Assembly (NCBI RefSeq): GCF_900605495.1
Contig: NZ_LR027602.1
Location: 669,797-733,796, forward strand
DNA: 64,000 bases
Direction of reading: 5' to 3'
From: Bacilliculturomica massiliensis
Lineage (GTDB): Bacteria > Bacillota > Clostridia > Peptostreptococcales > Anaerovoracaceae
Position 1 is the stretch's first letter, and each line of letters starts with the position of its first letter. The position numbers and the translations under genes were made by a program. Positions 19,704-28,705 of this stretch are shown in pieces. Below the pieces are notes generated by a model. That model did not search any database. It was not told where the DNA came from and saw nothing but the letters and a program-made list of their open reading frames with translations.

Positions 19704-20020
19704 TGCGGCGTGCCGGCTGACGCCATCCGGAATAGAAAGTTTGGTCGGCACAATCGCTGCTAAAGAATAAAAATGAGCAGGGCTCCGATAAACCATCTTT
19801 CGGTGGTCTGGAAATTGAATATGTAAGCAAAACTAAGGCCATTCAGCTGCTGGCTTGATTTTATGTCCTTGGGAACTGTGCCGCAATAACTGCTTGTTCT
19901 ATAGTGATTTCTCTTTCATTTGCAAGAATATCCAATTTCCTATAAAGTTCTAACTCGTCATTGACGAGAAGCGTTAGAAGCGTTAGAATGTGGATAGAAT
20001 AGTGTGTGGGAGGGAAGAGA
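19704..20020. other. Intergenic stretch with possible gene fragments
   Basis: This 317-bp gap holds no intact gene. On the + strand, about 19770-19859 reads as a C-terminus-like peptide (GGLEIEYVSKTKAIQLLA, then stop). On the - strand, about 19974 down to 19861 reads as a helical tail (DELELYRKLDILANEREIT..). Neither has a start codon with a ribosome binding site, so both may be decayed remnants. The sequence is AT-richer than its surroundings. Confidence 0.35.
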
Positions 20021-21355
20021 ATGGTTTTTCGAGAAAGTGAGACTGTGGAGCTGAAAGAGATTGTTGTAGACGATCTGAAGAAAGAAATCGTAGCGTTTGC
20101 CAACAGTGCAGGCGGAATCTTGTACATTGGCGTCGCAGACGATGGAAGCGTGACGGGGATTGAGGACCCTGATCTGGTAACACAGCAGATCGCCAATATG
20201 GTGAGGGACAGCATCAAGCCGGATATTACCATGTTTATTCACTATGAAACGAAGGAGATAAACGAAAAGAAAATTGTTGCGGTGGACATTCAGCGCGGCG
20301 TGGAACGTCCTTATTATTTGGCGAGAAAAGGCCTGCGTCCCGAAGGGGTATATGTCCGGCAGGGAACTTCTTCTGTATCGGCCACAGATGCTGCGATCAG
20401 GCGTATGATAAAGGAGACGGATGGCGACAGCTATGAGGATATGCGTTCTTTGGAGCAGGAGTTAACCTTTGAAGCCACAGCCAGGGAATTTGCTCTGCGC
20501 AAAGTGGGGTTTGGGCAGACACAGATGAGAACACTGGGAATTATCAACGCGGATGGGATTTACACCAATTTGGGACTGCTTCTGTCGGAGCAGTGTTCTC
20601 ACACGATCAAGGCGGCGGTCTTTGAAGGGACAGATCAAAGCGTGTTTCGGGATCGGAGGGAGTTTACCGGTGCGCTTCTTCAACAGCTCAGCGAGGCGTA
20701 CGATTTTATTGATATGCGCAATCAGACTCGTTCTACCTTTGATAAACTGCGTCGGATTGATAAGCGTGATTATCCGGAAGTAGCCGTCAGAGAAGCTCTT
20801 CTGAACTGTCTCGTACACAGGGATTACTCATTTGGCGCCAGCACGTTGATCAGCGTTTACTTAGATCGGATTGAGTTTACGACGATCGGAGGACTGCTCA
20901 CCGGCGTTTCGCTGGATGATATCCTGCTGGGGTTGTCAGTATGCCGCAATCCGAAGCTTGCCAACGTGTTTTACCGCCTGGAATTGATAGAGGTTTATGG
21001 CACGGGACTGAGAAAAATCAGGAAGGCTTACGAGGGCAGCGGCAGAAGGCCGATCATTGAGACGACGGAAAACGCGTTCAAGGTCGTGCTGCCGAATAGG
21101 AATGAAGGGATCGCGGCGGCTGGGGAGCAAATTGCGGAAAAGAAAATTCAGGCAGATCATTTGGAAGAAGCAGTACTGGAATATGTCAGGCAGCATGGAG
21201 CGATCAGGCGAAAGGACGTTGAGGCGGCAATGGAGATGCGGCAGACTGCCGCCGGTCGGCTGCTGAATGAGATGGTAAAAAAAGATTTGCTCGTTCAGAT
21301 TGGGCGGGGGAAAAACACAAAATATACATGCCCGGATGAAACGTGCAGGGCGTGA
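20021..21355 (+). CDS. AlbA_2 (Schlafen-type) DNA-binding / divergent ATPase regulator
   Basis: About 444 residues. The frame opens at GTG 20006, but ATG 20021 is chosen because GGGAGGGAAGAG lies directly before it. Residues about 1-130 form an AlbA_2 domain: ESETVELKE, then EIVAFANSAGGILYIGVADDG. The middle and C-terminal part (about 240-370) carries the features of the divergent HATPase_c_4 region: EALLNCLVHRDYS, IGGLLTGVS, and the YGTGLRKIRKAY segment. A winged-helix-like segment ends the protein (VRQHGAIRRKDVEAAMEMRQTAAGRLL). Such proteins are predicted transcriptional regulators or nucleic-acid-binding ATPases; the ligand is unknown. It stands alone, between a pseudogene and an AT-rich intergenic stretch, and its base composition is lower in GC than the surface genes, so recent acquisition is possible. 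The flanking palindromes at 21469 and 21837 are candidate binding sites, but nothing proves this. Confidence 0.8.
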   Translation: MVFRESETVELKEIVVDDLKKEIVAFANSAGGILYIGVADDGSVTGIEDPDLVTQQIANMVRDSIKPDITMFIHYETKEINEKKIVAVDIQRGVERPYYLARKGLRPEGVYVRQGTSSVSATDAAIRRMIKETDGDSYEDMRSLEQELTFEATAREFALRKVGFGQTQMRTLGIINADGIYTNLGLLLSEQCSHTIKAAVFEGTDQSVFRDRREFTGALLQQLSEAYDFIDMRNQTRSTFDKLRRIDKRDYPEVAVREALLNCLVHRDYSFGASTLISVYLDRIEFTTIGGLLTGVSLDDILLGLSVCRNPKLANVFYRLELIEVYGTGLRKIRKAYEGSGRRPIIETTENAFKVVLPNRNEGIAAAGEQIAEKKIQADHLEEAVLEYVRQHGAIRRKDVEAAMEMRQTAAGRLLNEMVKKDLLVQIGRGKNTKYTCPDETCRA

Positions 21356-21390
21356 GGGATTCGAGCCGGGACTGAATAAAAATGGGTATG

Positions 21391-21431
21391 ATCCCGGTGG
21401 GCGGTGAAAACCGCTGCGCCGGGATTTTTTT
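21391..21431 (+). terminator. Intrinsic terminator of the AlbA_2 gene
   Basis: ATCCCGG (21391-21397) pairs with CCGGGAT (21419-21425), with an inner CGGT/ACCG stem and a run of seven T. It begins 36 bp after the stop codon. Confidence 0.85.
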
Positions 21432-21468
21432 GTAAAATCGTCCCGTGTGCAAGGTGATAAACCAGAAA

Positions 21469-21508
21469 AGCGTTCGTGAAATATGATATTTCACGAACGC
21501 TTTTTTTC
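21469..21508 (+). terminator. 33-bp near-perfect palindrome with T tract
   Basis: AGCGTTCGTGAAATAT (21469-21484), a single central G, and its exact reverse complement (21486-21501) are followed by TTTTTTT. It can act as a second terminator, but the 16-bp arms with a one-base centre are also typical of a protein-binding site. A diverged copy of the same palindrome lies at 21837-21864. Confidence 0.65.
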
Positions 21509-21920
21509 GTCTTTTGCCCTTTTAGTATAGACATTTTACGTCAATTTGTAAATAGAGAATCACCATCTTTGTCGATTTTTGGTGTTTTAAATACTGTTTT
21601 TTGCGCGTATTTCCTGAATTCACCTCGGTATTGAGGAAGACCGGCTCTCTGTTTAAGTAATTCGCCGTCAAATAAGCCGTCAAAATTCAAAAATTAACCA
21701 GCCCTGTAATGACTGAAATTTCTCGGTTGTGTTCAGTTTTCGCCTCTCTATTGCGCTTTTAGATCTCTGAAATTCGCCGTCAAAAAATGTGGTCAAATAA
21801 ACGAAAACCCTGTAATTGCAAAGGATCTAAGGCAAGGTTCGTGAAATATCATATTTTGCGAATCTGGTGAGTGAGATAAGAGGAAGATGAGATACCTCGC
21901 AGCCTTGGAAAAGAGGAAGT
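21509..21920. repeat. AT-rich noncoding stretch with two diverged direct repeats and a second palindrome
   Basis: No gene is seen here. AATTCGCCGTCAAA occurs near 21659 and near 21770, each followed some 40-50 bp later by CCCTGTAAT, so a unit of about 65 bp is present twice. The stretch ends with GGTTCGTGAAATATC..TTTGCGAATC (21837-21864), an imperfect copy of the palindrome at 21469. The first surface gene of the second block starts 56 bp later. No convincing promoter was found by eye. Confidence 0.5.
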
Positions 21921-24900
21921 ATGAAGAGAAGATTTGCAATGCTGCTTGCAGCCTTTTTTCTGTGGGGGACAATATGTGCCGGTATTTACGCGGGAGATCC
22001 GCTGCCTGAACGGGAGGATCATGAAGCCCGGGAGGCAACTCAGGCGCTGACAGAAGAGCAGATCGTAGTCTACAACAACGCATATACACCCGAGGATCCG
22101 CGCACCCCCGTGGTCTACGTGGTGGGGCTGAGCCTGATGGGAGAGGGGCTTACCGTGCGGGTCTACGACAGCGCCGACACACAGAAAAGGAACTTGCTGG
22201 GCTGGCGGCAGGTGGAGGACACCTCCCATGGATTTACTGTGGAAATACCCATAGCGGAATTGTCGCCGGCGGGTGGGTCTGTGTATGTGACGATCCAGAG
22301 AAGCGGGCTGGAAGAGTCTGCAGCGGTGCGGGCCGACTACACGCGGACGCTGACTTCATATGCGCAGCTGGATGTGATCAAAATAAACGAACAGTATACG
22401 TACGAGCAAAAAGAATTTGCCAACAGCTGGCCCCTCTACGACCCGGCGGGACTGACTGCGGGGAAATATTATCTGGTGGATGTAAAGCTGACGAATTTTC
22501 ATACGGTAGGAGGCGTGACGGTACCGATCCATTACAACAAGGAGTATCTGGAGCTGGTGCCTGTTTTGCCGTCTACGAAAAAAATCAACACTGACGCAAG
22601 TAAGACTGTTTCGGCGGACGAGGGAGCCTGGTTCAATTTCGCCGGCAGGAGCGGGATATACAGAGCGTCCCTGGAATGCGGCGTTCTGCCCGGTTTTAAT
22701 TCCGATTACGGGACCGCGGGAGGGATAGACGACTACCCGGTGGCAAAGGGATCGGATCCGGGCGAATATCCATATTTGAATACGGACACCGGACTTGTGA
22801 AGCTGGAGGTCATGAAGGACCAATACGGGGCTTTTGATTACAGGGATGGGAAATGGCAGAGCGGCGTCTCTGTGGTGCGCCTGGTTTTCCGCGCGAAAAA
22901 GAGCAGCGCTGGCCTGACTGATATGGATGGGCTGGTACACTTTGCCACGGTGAAGGACTATGTGGCCGCCGGAGGAACGCTGAATGCAGATGGCAGGCCT
23001 GCAGACAGCCAGCTGGCTGCCCGGACTTACGCAACGCAGCATCCTGCGGGACTTTCGGTGACGCTGGAAGACGCGCAGCTGCTCATGACGCCTCCGGCGG
23101 TGACTCTGGCGGAGGTGGATTTCTCTGAGGAGGATCCGCTGCGGCTGACGGCAGAGGACGTGAATATTCTGCCCGAGGGCTTTGAGAGCAAAGCCTCCAT
23201 GCCGGCGCTGCCGGAAAACAGCATCAAGATCTACAATTACACCAATTCCGGGTCCTACGTAAGCGGGCTGGACGCTTATCTGTACGACAGGCTGGTCTTG
23301 AGTCCATCGGCGGAGACAGGTGGCGTGGTGTACGAGGATGTGATCAGCGTATACGGGGACAGCGCCCTGACGCAGCTGCTGGGACAGGGCACTGCAGATT
23401 CAGAAGGAGCCGTAGACATCGATCTGTATAATAAGCTGGCCCCCGAAGGCGGGAAGGTCTACATTACAAACCGCAGGGCCGGGGTGACGAGCGCGGCGGA
23501 AGCCTTCGACTATCCGCCGGAGGCGCACAGAAACATTACCTTTCGAGTGTACAGAAGCGCCCTGCCCCAGGGAGTGCCGGAGGGAACCGATCCGATCCAG
23601 AATCCGGAGGCGCTGAAGCATGTCAAAAAGGGAGAGCAATTTCAGATCCGCGTTTTCGTCAACGATATCAACGACCTGATGGGCTACACCTTTCCGATCC
23701 ATTTCAACACGCTGGCGGTTAAAGCGTCGGATCAGTATTTCCGGCCTGTTGAAAAAGACGGTTACATGAGCGAGACAGATTTCTTCCGCGGGAACACGCC
23801 CTTCAGCGTAGGAGAGGATATCAGCGAACTGACCGCCACAGAGCTGATCATTTACTATGCTCAGGAGGCGGAAATACCGGACCTGATGGAGCAGCTGGGC
23901 ATTTCCGATCGGGCGGAATGGGACCGCAGGAAGCAGGACATTAAGGTAAAGCTGGACTTTGGCGTCTCTGGAGGAAGCGGGGCCTGGAATGGGGGACTGC
24001 TCTTCACTGGGCCCAGGGACGGGCAGGCTGCGGAAAGCGGCATCGATCAGTCGTCCACTGTTTATCCTTATGTGGACAACAACGTCAGCTCGTCCAACGG
24101 TCAGGATCACGGTCTGATCAAGGTGTGGGCCACGTCTCTGACGTCGCCGGTGGAGCGGCTGGCCAGAGAGGGCGGCTATCACTTCCTGACCATGAATTTT
24201 ACCGGCGTCACCAATGTGGACGCGGAAAGCGCCGGTTTCCGCTTTGCGGTAAAGTCGGACGCCGTTTTCGACGAAGCGAATCCCGACGGCGGCCGTCTGG
24301 TGATCTCGGGACCAGAGGAAAGCGCGGGGAAAAACATTTCCGTGAACTGGGAGGTGTACTCCATGGAAGAGGTCCCAGTACCGGCAGGCGCCACGGTGGG
24401 CGGAATCGTACGGAGTCACAGGCCGGAGGAGCCGGTGCGGGTGACGCTGCTGCAGGACGGCAGAGAGGTCTATGAGACTACGGCCGGAGGCGTGGCGGCC
24501 CGCGGAGCGGGAGCTGCTGCCGGAAGAGAGGATTCATCGGGGACGGAAAAGACAACGGCTGTACGATCCGACGACGCGTTCCTGCTGGAAGGGGTGATGC
24601 CGGGGGTCTATACCTTGCGTCTGGAGAAGGAAAGGCACGCGGCGGTAGAGGTGAGAAATCTGAAGATCGAGGATAGCGCGCTGGATCTGAGCCTGCATCC
24701 AGACAGCCGGGTGAGGAATCTCTGCCTGCCATACGGAGATGTGGACGGGGACGGAACGATCGGTTTTCTTGACCGGCAGCTGCTTCTGCGGTCCGGGTTT
24801 TACGGGAAGCGGATCACGGATCTGCCGGCGGAAGAACGGGAGGAAGCCGGCAGGCTGGATCTGGATGGAGACGGATGGATCAAGGGCCGGGATCTGCAGA

Positions 24901-24959
24901 TACTGATGGCTGCGGAGAATTTTGGGAAGAGCAGGGTGTGTATCGATTTGGGGGATTAG
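21921..24959 (+). CDS. Two cohesin-like domains + X module + dockerin: adaptor-scaffoldin-like protein
   Basis: 1012 residues; GAGGAAG precedes the ATG. Signal peptide 1-25. A short beta region (45-135) is followed by two cohesin-like domains: the first about 150-400 (VTVPIHYNKEYLELV; YPYLNTDTG), the second about 540-820 (YTFPIHFNTLAVKA; YPYVDNN). Both share the pattern of a hydrophobic strand with P-[IV]-x-[FYW]-[ND] and a YPY-x-[ND] motif with the single cohesin-like domains of the 37275 and 39469 proteins. A carboxypeptidase-regulatory-like X domain (about 830-930) leads into a canonical dockerin (933-1003; DVDGDGTIGFLDRQLLL and DLDGDGWIKGRDLQILM). Having both cohesin-like domains and a dockerin is what an adaptor scaffoldin has: it could bind a surface cohesin and in turn carry two dockerin proteins. 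It opens a tight run with the next three genes (3-bp gap, then overlaps). Whether the cohesin-like domains truly bind dockerins is inference. Confidence 0.8.
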   Translation: MKRRFAMLLAAFFLWGTICAGIYAGDPLPEREDHEAREATQALTEEQIVVYNNAYTPEDPRTPVVYVVGLSLMGEGLTVRVYDSADTQKRNLLGWRQVEDTSHGFTVEIPIAELSPAGGSVYVTIQRSGLEESAAVRADYTRTLTSYAQLDVIKINEQYTYEQKEFANSWPLYDPAGLTAGKYYLVDVKLTNFHTVGGVTVPIHYNKEYLELVPVLPSTKKINTDASKTVSADEGAWFNFAGRSGIYRASLECGVLPGFNSDYGTAGGIDDYPVAKGSDPGEYPYLNTDTGLVKLEVMKDQYGAFDYRDGKWQSGVSVVRLVFRAKKSSAGLTDMDGLVHFATVKDYVAAGGTLNADGRPADSQLAARTYATQHPAGLSVTLEDAQLLMTPPAVTLAEVDFSEEDPLRLTAEDVNILPEGFESKASMPALPENSIKIYNYTNSGSYVSGLDAYLYDRLVLSPSAETGGVVYEDVISVYGDSALTQLLGQGTADSEGAVDIDLYNKLAPEGGKVYITNRRAGVTSAAEAFDYPPEAHRNITFRVYRSALPQGVPEGTDPIQNPEALKHVKKGEQFQIRVFVNDINDLMGYTFPIHFNTLAVKASDQYFRPVEKDGYMSETDFFRGNTPFSVGEDISELTATELIIYYAQEAEIPDLMEQLGISDRAEWDRRKQDIKVKLDFGVSGGSGAWNGGLLFTGPRDGQAAESGIDQSSTVYPYVDNNVSSSNGQDHGLIKVWATSLTSPVERLAREGGYHFLTMNFTGVTNVDAESAGFRFAVKSDAVFDEANPDGGRLVISGPEESAGKNISVNWEVYSMEEVPVPAGATVGGIVRSHRPEEPVRVTLLQDGREVYETTAGGVAARGAGAAAGREDSSGTEKTTAVRSDDAFLLEGVMPGVYTLRLEKERHAAVEVRNLKIEDSALDLSLHPDSRVRNLCLPYGDVDGDGTIGFLDRQLLLRSGFYGKRITDLPAEEREEAGRLDLDGDGWIKGRDLQILMAAENFGKSRVCIDLGD

Positions 24960-24962
24960 CGG

Positions 24963-26891
24963 ATGGATTGGAAAGAAGGGTGTAAAAAAAGAACCTGGGC
25001 ATTTGTTCTGGCTGTACTGCTGGCGCTGCAGTGCACTGCTTTTCCGGTCTGCAGCTATGGGGACGATCTCCGCGAAACGGGTGAGCCGGCGCCGGCCTCT
25101 CAATTGGTCAGGGGCGACCATATCCTGCTGGGAAAGGATCCGGCGGGGGCTGAGGGGGCCTTTGGCGGCTACGACTTCACGGTGCTGGACGCGGGAGAAG
25201 AGTACGGGCCGACGGGCGCCGCTTCCGGCCAGAAGGCGGTGCTGCTTCTGCTCAGCGATCCTATGGGGCTGGAACAGACGCCCCAGCAGTTTGACGCTGC
25301 CTACGGCGGTCATCCTGACGAGGACTCTCAGCTGGACGGCTATAACTGCTGGACTGAGTCCGATCTCTACATTGCCCTGAACGGCAGTACCAGAGCGGGC
25401 GATACCACCATTCACAGCGATCAGGTGGCGGCGGCCGGCCGGTTTTTCCAGCGGCTGCGATCCGCGGGAGAAGAGTGGGACGCGCTGCTTGGCTGCGGGA
25501 CAGGAGGCAGCGACGGAGAGAAGGTCAGCCTGCTCTCCGAGGAGGAGTTTGAGACCTACCGCGGCGAGCTGGATCCGGGGTTCTGGTATACGGAGTCGCA
25601 GGATGACGGATTCTGGCTGAAAACGGCTCGATCCAATCATTCTAACCAGGTGCGTTACATCTACAGCAATGACATTGCGCCGTCTATGTCCTCAGAAGAG
25701 TACTACGCTCTGGCGGGGATGACCAGATGCGTGCGGCCGGCGCTGCGCCTGGATCCAGAGCGGACCGCCTTCGGGGCGGGAAGCGGCACGCGGGAGGACC
25801 CTTACTCCGATCTGATCCTGCGTCCGGCGGTGGAAGGGCTGGAAGCGGAGGGGAGTCCCAGAGTGGGGGAGACGTTGACGCTGTCCGTCTCACCGGCAGC
25901 CGCATCCTGCGAGTATCAGTGGTATCTGAGCAGAGACATTCATGCTGAATTTGAAGCCATCGCGGCGGCTACCGGACCGGCGTACACTCCGGGGCCGGAG
26001 GATGTGGCTATGATCTTGAGGGCGACCGCCCGGGGAAAGGGAGAGTTTGTGGGCCGCGCGGAGATCACCGTGGGCCCTGTGGATAAGGGGGAGCAGGAGG
26101 CGCCGAGCGGGGATCAGATCCCCACGGCTCAGGGGATGCGGATCACGGACTGCAGGATACAGGTGGACGCGCCGGCAGAGGGCATGGAGTACGCGCTGAC
26201 TACCGGCTCTGCGGCGGAGACGCGTCAGCCGGGCCAGCCGGGCCAGCTGGATTGGACCTCGTCCGGGGCGTTTACCAGTCTGAGCGCTGTTACTTCCTAT
26301 GACCTGTATGTGAGATGGGCGGAGCTGCCCGCTTACTATGCATCCCCTGCGGCGGGGCCGGTGACCGTGACGACAAAGGATGTGGGGGCAGAAATGACGT
26401 TGACCGTGCAGGTGAGAGGCTTTAACCCTCAGACGGCGGCCACGGTGTCCCTTGTGCGGGAGACAGGGGAGAACGGCGGGACTGCCGCGGCTGTCACGCT
26501 GACGGCGGTAAGTACGACGGACAGCGCGGCAGGGGTCTCTTTGCAGACGGTGAGCCTGAGCGGGATCGCCATGGACCAGCCGTATTCTCTGGAAATACGC
26601 AAGCCGGGGCACCTGCCTTTTCGGCAGAGGGAACTTCGGCTGACGGAGGATACCCTCTGGGAGATAAGGCTGCCCTGCGGCGATGTGAACGGAGACGGGA
26701 GCATTGACCTGAAAGACCGGCAGCTGCTCCTGCTGGCCAGCTGTTTTGGGAAAGAGGTGGATACCGCTGCGGGAGAAGGGGCGGAGCAGGCGGCGCTGCT
26801 GGACCTGGACGGGGACGGAAGGATCGGTCTGTCCGATCTGATGATCTTGATGCTGAGTGAGAATTTTGGAAAGAAGGTGCCCGTGCAGTGA
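24963..26891 (+). CDS. Dockerin protein with DUF6273-like and Ig-like domains
   Basis: 642 residues, starting 3 bp after the previous stop, so translationally coupled. Signal peptide 1-32. Residues about 50-270 resemble the DUF6273 family found in clostridial surface proteins (GFWLKTARSN..VRYIYSND and the closing RCVRPALRLD). An Ig-like domain follows (290-380, YQWYLSRD), then an X-like domain (475-568) with KPGHLPFR and a canonical dockerin (568-640; DVNGDGSIDLKDRQLLL, DLDGDGRIGLSDLMILM). The second half of the dockerin is nearly the same as in the 30028 protein, which suggests the two compete for the same cohesin. DUF6273 has no established biochemical role. The stop codon overlaps the start of the next gene (TGATG). 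Confidence 0.75.
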   Translation: MDWKEGCKKRTWAFVLAVLLALQCTAFPVCSYGDDLRETGEPAPASQLVRGDHILLGKDPAGAEGAFGGYDFTVLDAGEEYGPTGAASGQKAVLLLLSDPMGLEQTPQQFDAAYGGHPDEDSQLDGYNCWTESDLYIALNGSTRAGDTTIHSDQVAAAGRFFQRLRSAGEEWDALLGCGTGGSDGEKVSLLSEEEFETYRGELDPGFWYTESQDDGFWLKTARSNHSNQVRYIYSNDIAPSMSSEEYYALAGMTRCVRPALRLDPERTAFGAGSGTREDPYSDLILRPAVEGLEAEGSPRVGETLTLSVSPAAASCEYQWYLSRDIHAEFEAIAAATGPAYTPGPEDVAMILRATARGKGEFVGRAEITVGPVDKGEQEAPSGDQIPTAQGMRITDCRIQVDAPAEGMEYALTTGSAAETRQPGQPGQLDWTSSGAFTSLSAVTSYDLYVRWAELPAYYASPAAGPVTVTTKDVGAEMTLTVQVRGFNPQTAATVSLVRETGENGGTAAAVTLTAVSTTDSAAGVSLQTVSLSGIAMDQPYSLEIRKPGHLPFRQRELRLTEDTLWEIRLPCGDVNGDGSIDLKDRQLLLLASCFGKEVDTAAGEGAEQAALLDLDGDGRIGLSDLMILMLSENFGKKVPVQ

Positions 26892-28705
26892 TGGAGATGG
26901 GAAATCCGACCCGGTATGGAAAGAACGGGGCTCTGGGAAAAGCGCTTGTAGTCGCGGCTGCTGCCGCGCTGCTGCTTCTGGTTCCGTGGGAAGGCTGCTT
27001 TGGGGCGGACTGGGCTTCCTCTGTGATGAACAGCGACGAAGCGTGTCCGGCCGTGCGGATCCCGGGGACAGGCGGAGCGGGAAACGAAGCGGGAAACGGA
27101 GCAAACGAAGCGGGAAACGAAGAGCCGGTCAGCAGCCTGCCGCGCCTGCAGCGGCAGGCAGAGACGCTGCCCGACGAATCCGCCGCGCTGCATCTGACGG
27201 CGGTGAACCTGCCGGAGACAAAGCACGGACCCGGCAGTCTGGAGATCTCCCTGCAGATCTCCGCCGGGAGCCATTTTAAGACCGCGGGCATTCTGCTGGA
27301 ATACGACTATTCCAAACTGCGCCCCATCGCCTGGGATAAGGAGCAGACGCCCATCCCCGTGCCCGATCTGTCTGAGATCCGGGAGACGGCGGAACGGGAG
27401 GAGCCGGGAAGCACGGCGGCGGCTCCTGCGGGATCCATCGAGGAGGCGGCGCTGGCCTGGAGACGGGCTGCGGTGCTGGAGACGAAGGCGCCGGGCTGGG
27501 TATCGGCAAAGCCCGCCCTGTCCTATCGCAGCGGGGATAAAGGCTATCTGTATCTGGGAGCGGAGCAGATCAGGGCGGTGCCCACGGAGAAGGATGCGGC
27601 GGCGGCCACGGTGCGGTTTGCCTATGCGAAAGGGGTGATCCCCTCGAAGGACTACGTGGCCAGCGCTTTGAATTTTGTGGAGACGCGGGCGGACATGAAG
27701 GTAGCTTACGCTTCGCCGGTCAGGGGAAGCGCGCTGTATCAGAGCGAGGATCCGGAGACGGGAGAGACGCGGATCTATTCCCATAAAGCGCTTTTGCGGA
27801 CGGAAAGCGGTTCGGTGCGAGAAGATACGGGGGTACCGGCGGGAGAGAAACTGGCGGCGGGGGCCATCAATGTCTTTACATACGTACAGGAGGGAAAGAC
27901 CGTGGACGTCCGGCCCACGGAGACGAAGGATTACGTGAGTGTGACATTCTACGACTGGGACGACACGCTGCTGGGGACGCGGATCGTGGCCAAGGGGGAG
28001 GGGAGTCTGATCGACCCGAACCTGCCGGAGAACCGCAAGGAATATGTGAATGAAGACGGGACGGCGAAGTACACGGACGGGGAGCTCGCGGCCATGGGTG
28101 TAGCGCCGCTGGCGCCGGAGGGGAACGTGCTGACGGGAGGACAGGACCCAGACGGGGCGGCGGTGACGGCCATCAACAAGGCGGGGTACCGCTACGCGGG
28201 CTGGGTGGATCACAGCGGGACGTCCACGCCGGACGTGGGGATCGGCGCGGCGGCCGGACAGACCATAGAGGGAAATGGACAGGAACTGGCGGCGCTGGAG
28301 GGACTGACAGAGAATCGTGTGCTGCGGGCCGCTTATGACGAGGAACCGGATTCCTGGACCGCGACGCCTGCCATGTATGAGATCGTGTATTCTCCTTTCC
28401 GCTATGGAAACAACGGGCTGCAGACTGTTTTTACAGCCGTGCGCAGCACGCGCAGAGCGGAGAGCGAAATGTACCTGACCATACAAATACGTCCTGTCGG
28501 AAGAGGCGTAACAAAACTGACTGTTCCGCTGGGCCGTTCAGATATAGAAACATTCTGTCTGACGGTTCCGGCAAACAGCGGCGAAATATTTCAGAAAACC
28601 AACGCCATCAGTTTTAGTCTGACAGATGGATCCGGAGGACGGAGAACGAAGACCGCCAACATAAAGGCGGAGGAAATAAAGGCTTCTGAGGGAGGATACA
28701 GATGA
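26891..28705 (+). CDS. Unanchored cohesin-like protein with YDWD domain and C-module (type B)
   Basis: About 604 residues. ATG 26891 overlaps the previous stop as TGATG; the frame also permits GTG 26888 or ATG 26897. AAGGTG lies about 10 bases upstream. Signal segment about 17-38. Cohesin-like domain 95-300 (GILLEYDYSKLRPIAW; GYLYLGAEQI). YDWD domain about 350-485 (FYDWDDTLLGTRIV, then YRYAGWVD). C-terminal beta module 500-604 starting YSPFRYGNNGLQT and containing GRGVTKLTVPLG. The order equals that of the 32426 protein, with strong sequence similarity throughout, and is shorter than the 9548 protein, which has an additional helical tail. The last 80 codons are less GC-rich than the rest. Its stop overlaps the next start as ATGA, so it is strictly coupled to an SLH protein. 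A complex between the two is a natural guess. Confidence 0.75.
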   Translation: MEMGNPTRYGKNGALGKALVVAAAAALLLLVPWEGCFGADWASSVMNSDEACPAVRIPGTGGAGNEAGNGANEAGNEEPVSSLPRLQRQAETLPDESAALHLTAVNLPETKHGPGSLEISLQISAGSHFKTAGILLEYDYSKLRPIAWDKEQTPIPVPDLSEIRETAEREEPGSTAAAPAGSIEEAALAWRRAAVLETKAPGWVSAKPALSYRSGDKGYLYLGAEQIRAVPTEKDAAAATVRFAYAKGVIPSKDYVASALNFVETRADMKVAYASPVRGSALYQSEDPETGETRIYSHKALLRTESGSVREDTGVPAGEKLAAGAINVFTYVQEGKTVDVRPTETKDYVSVTFYDWDDTLLGTRIVAKGEGSLIDPNLPENRKEYVNEDGTAKYTDGELAAMGVAPLAPEGNVLTGGQDPDGAAVTAINKAGYRYAGWVDHSGTSTPDVGIGAAAGQTIEGNGQELAALEGLTENRVLRAAYDEEPDSWTATPAMYEIVYSPFRYGNNGLQTVFTAVRSTRRAESEMYLTIQIRPVGRGVTKLTVPLGRSDIETFCLTVPANSGEIFQKTNAISFSLTDGSGGRRTKTANIKAEEIKASEGGYR

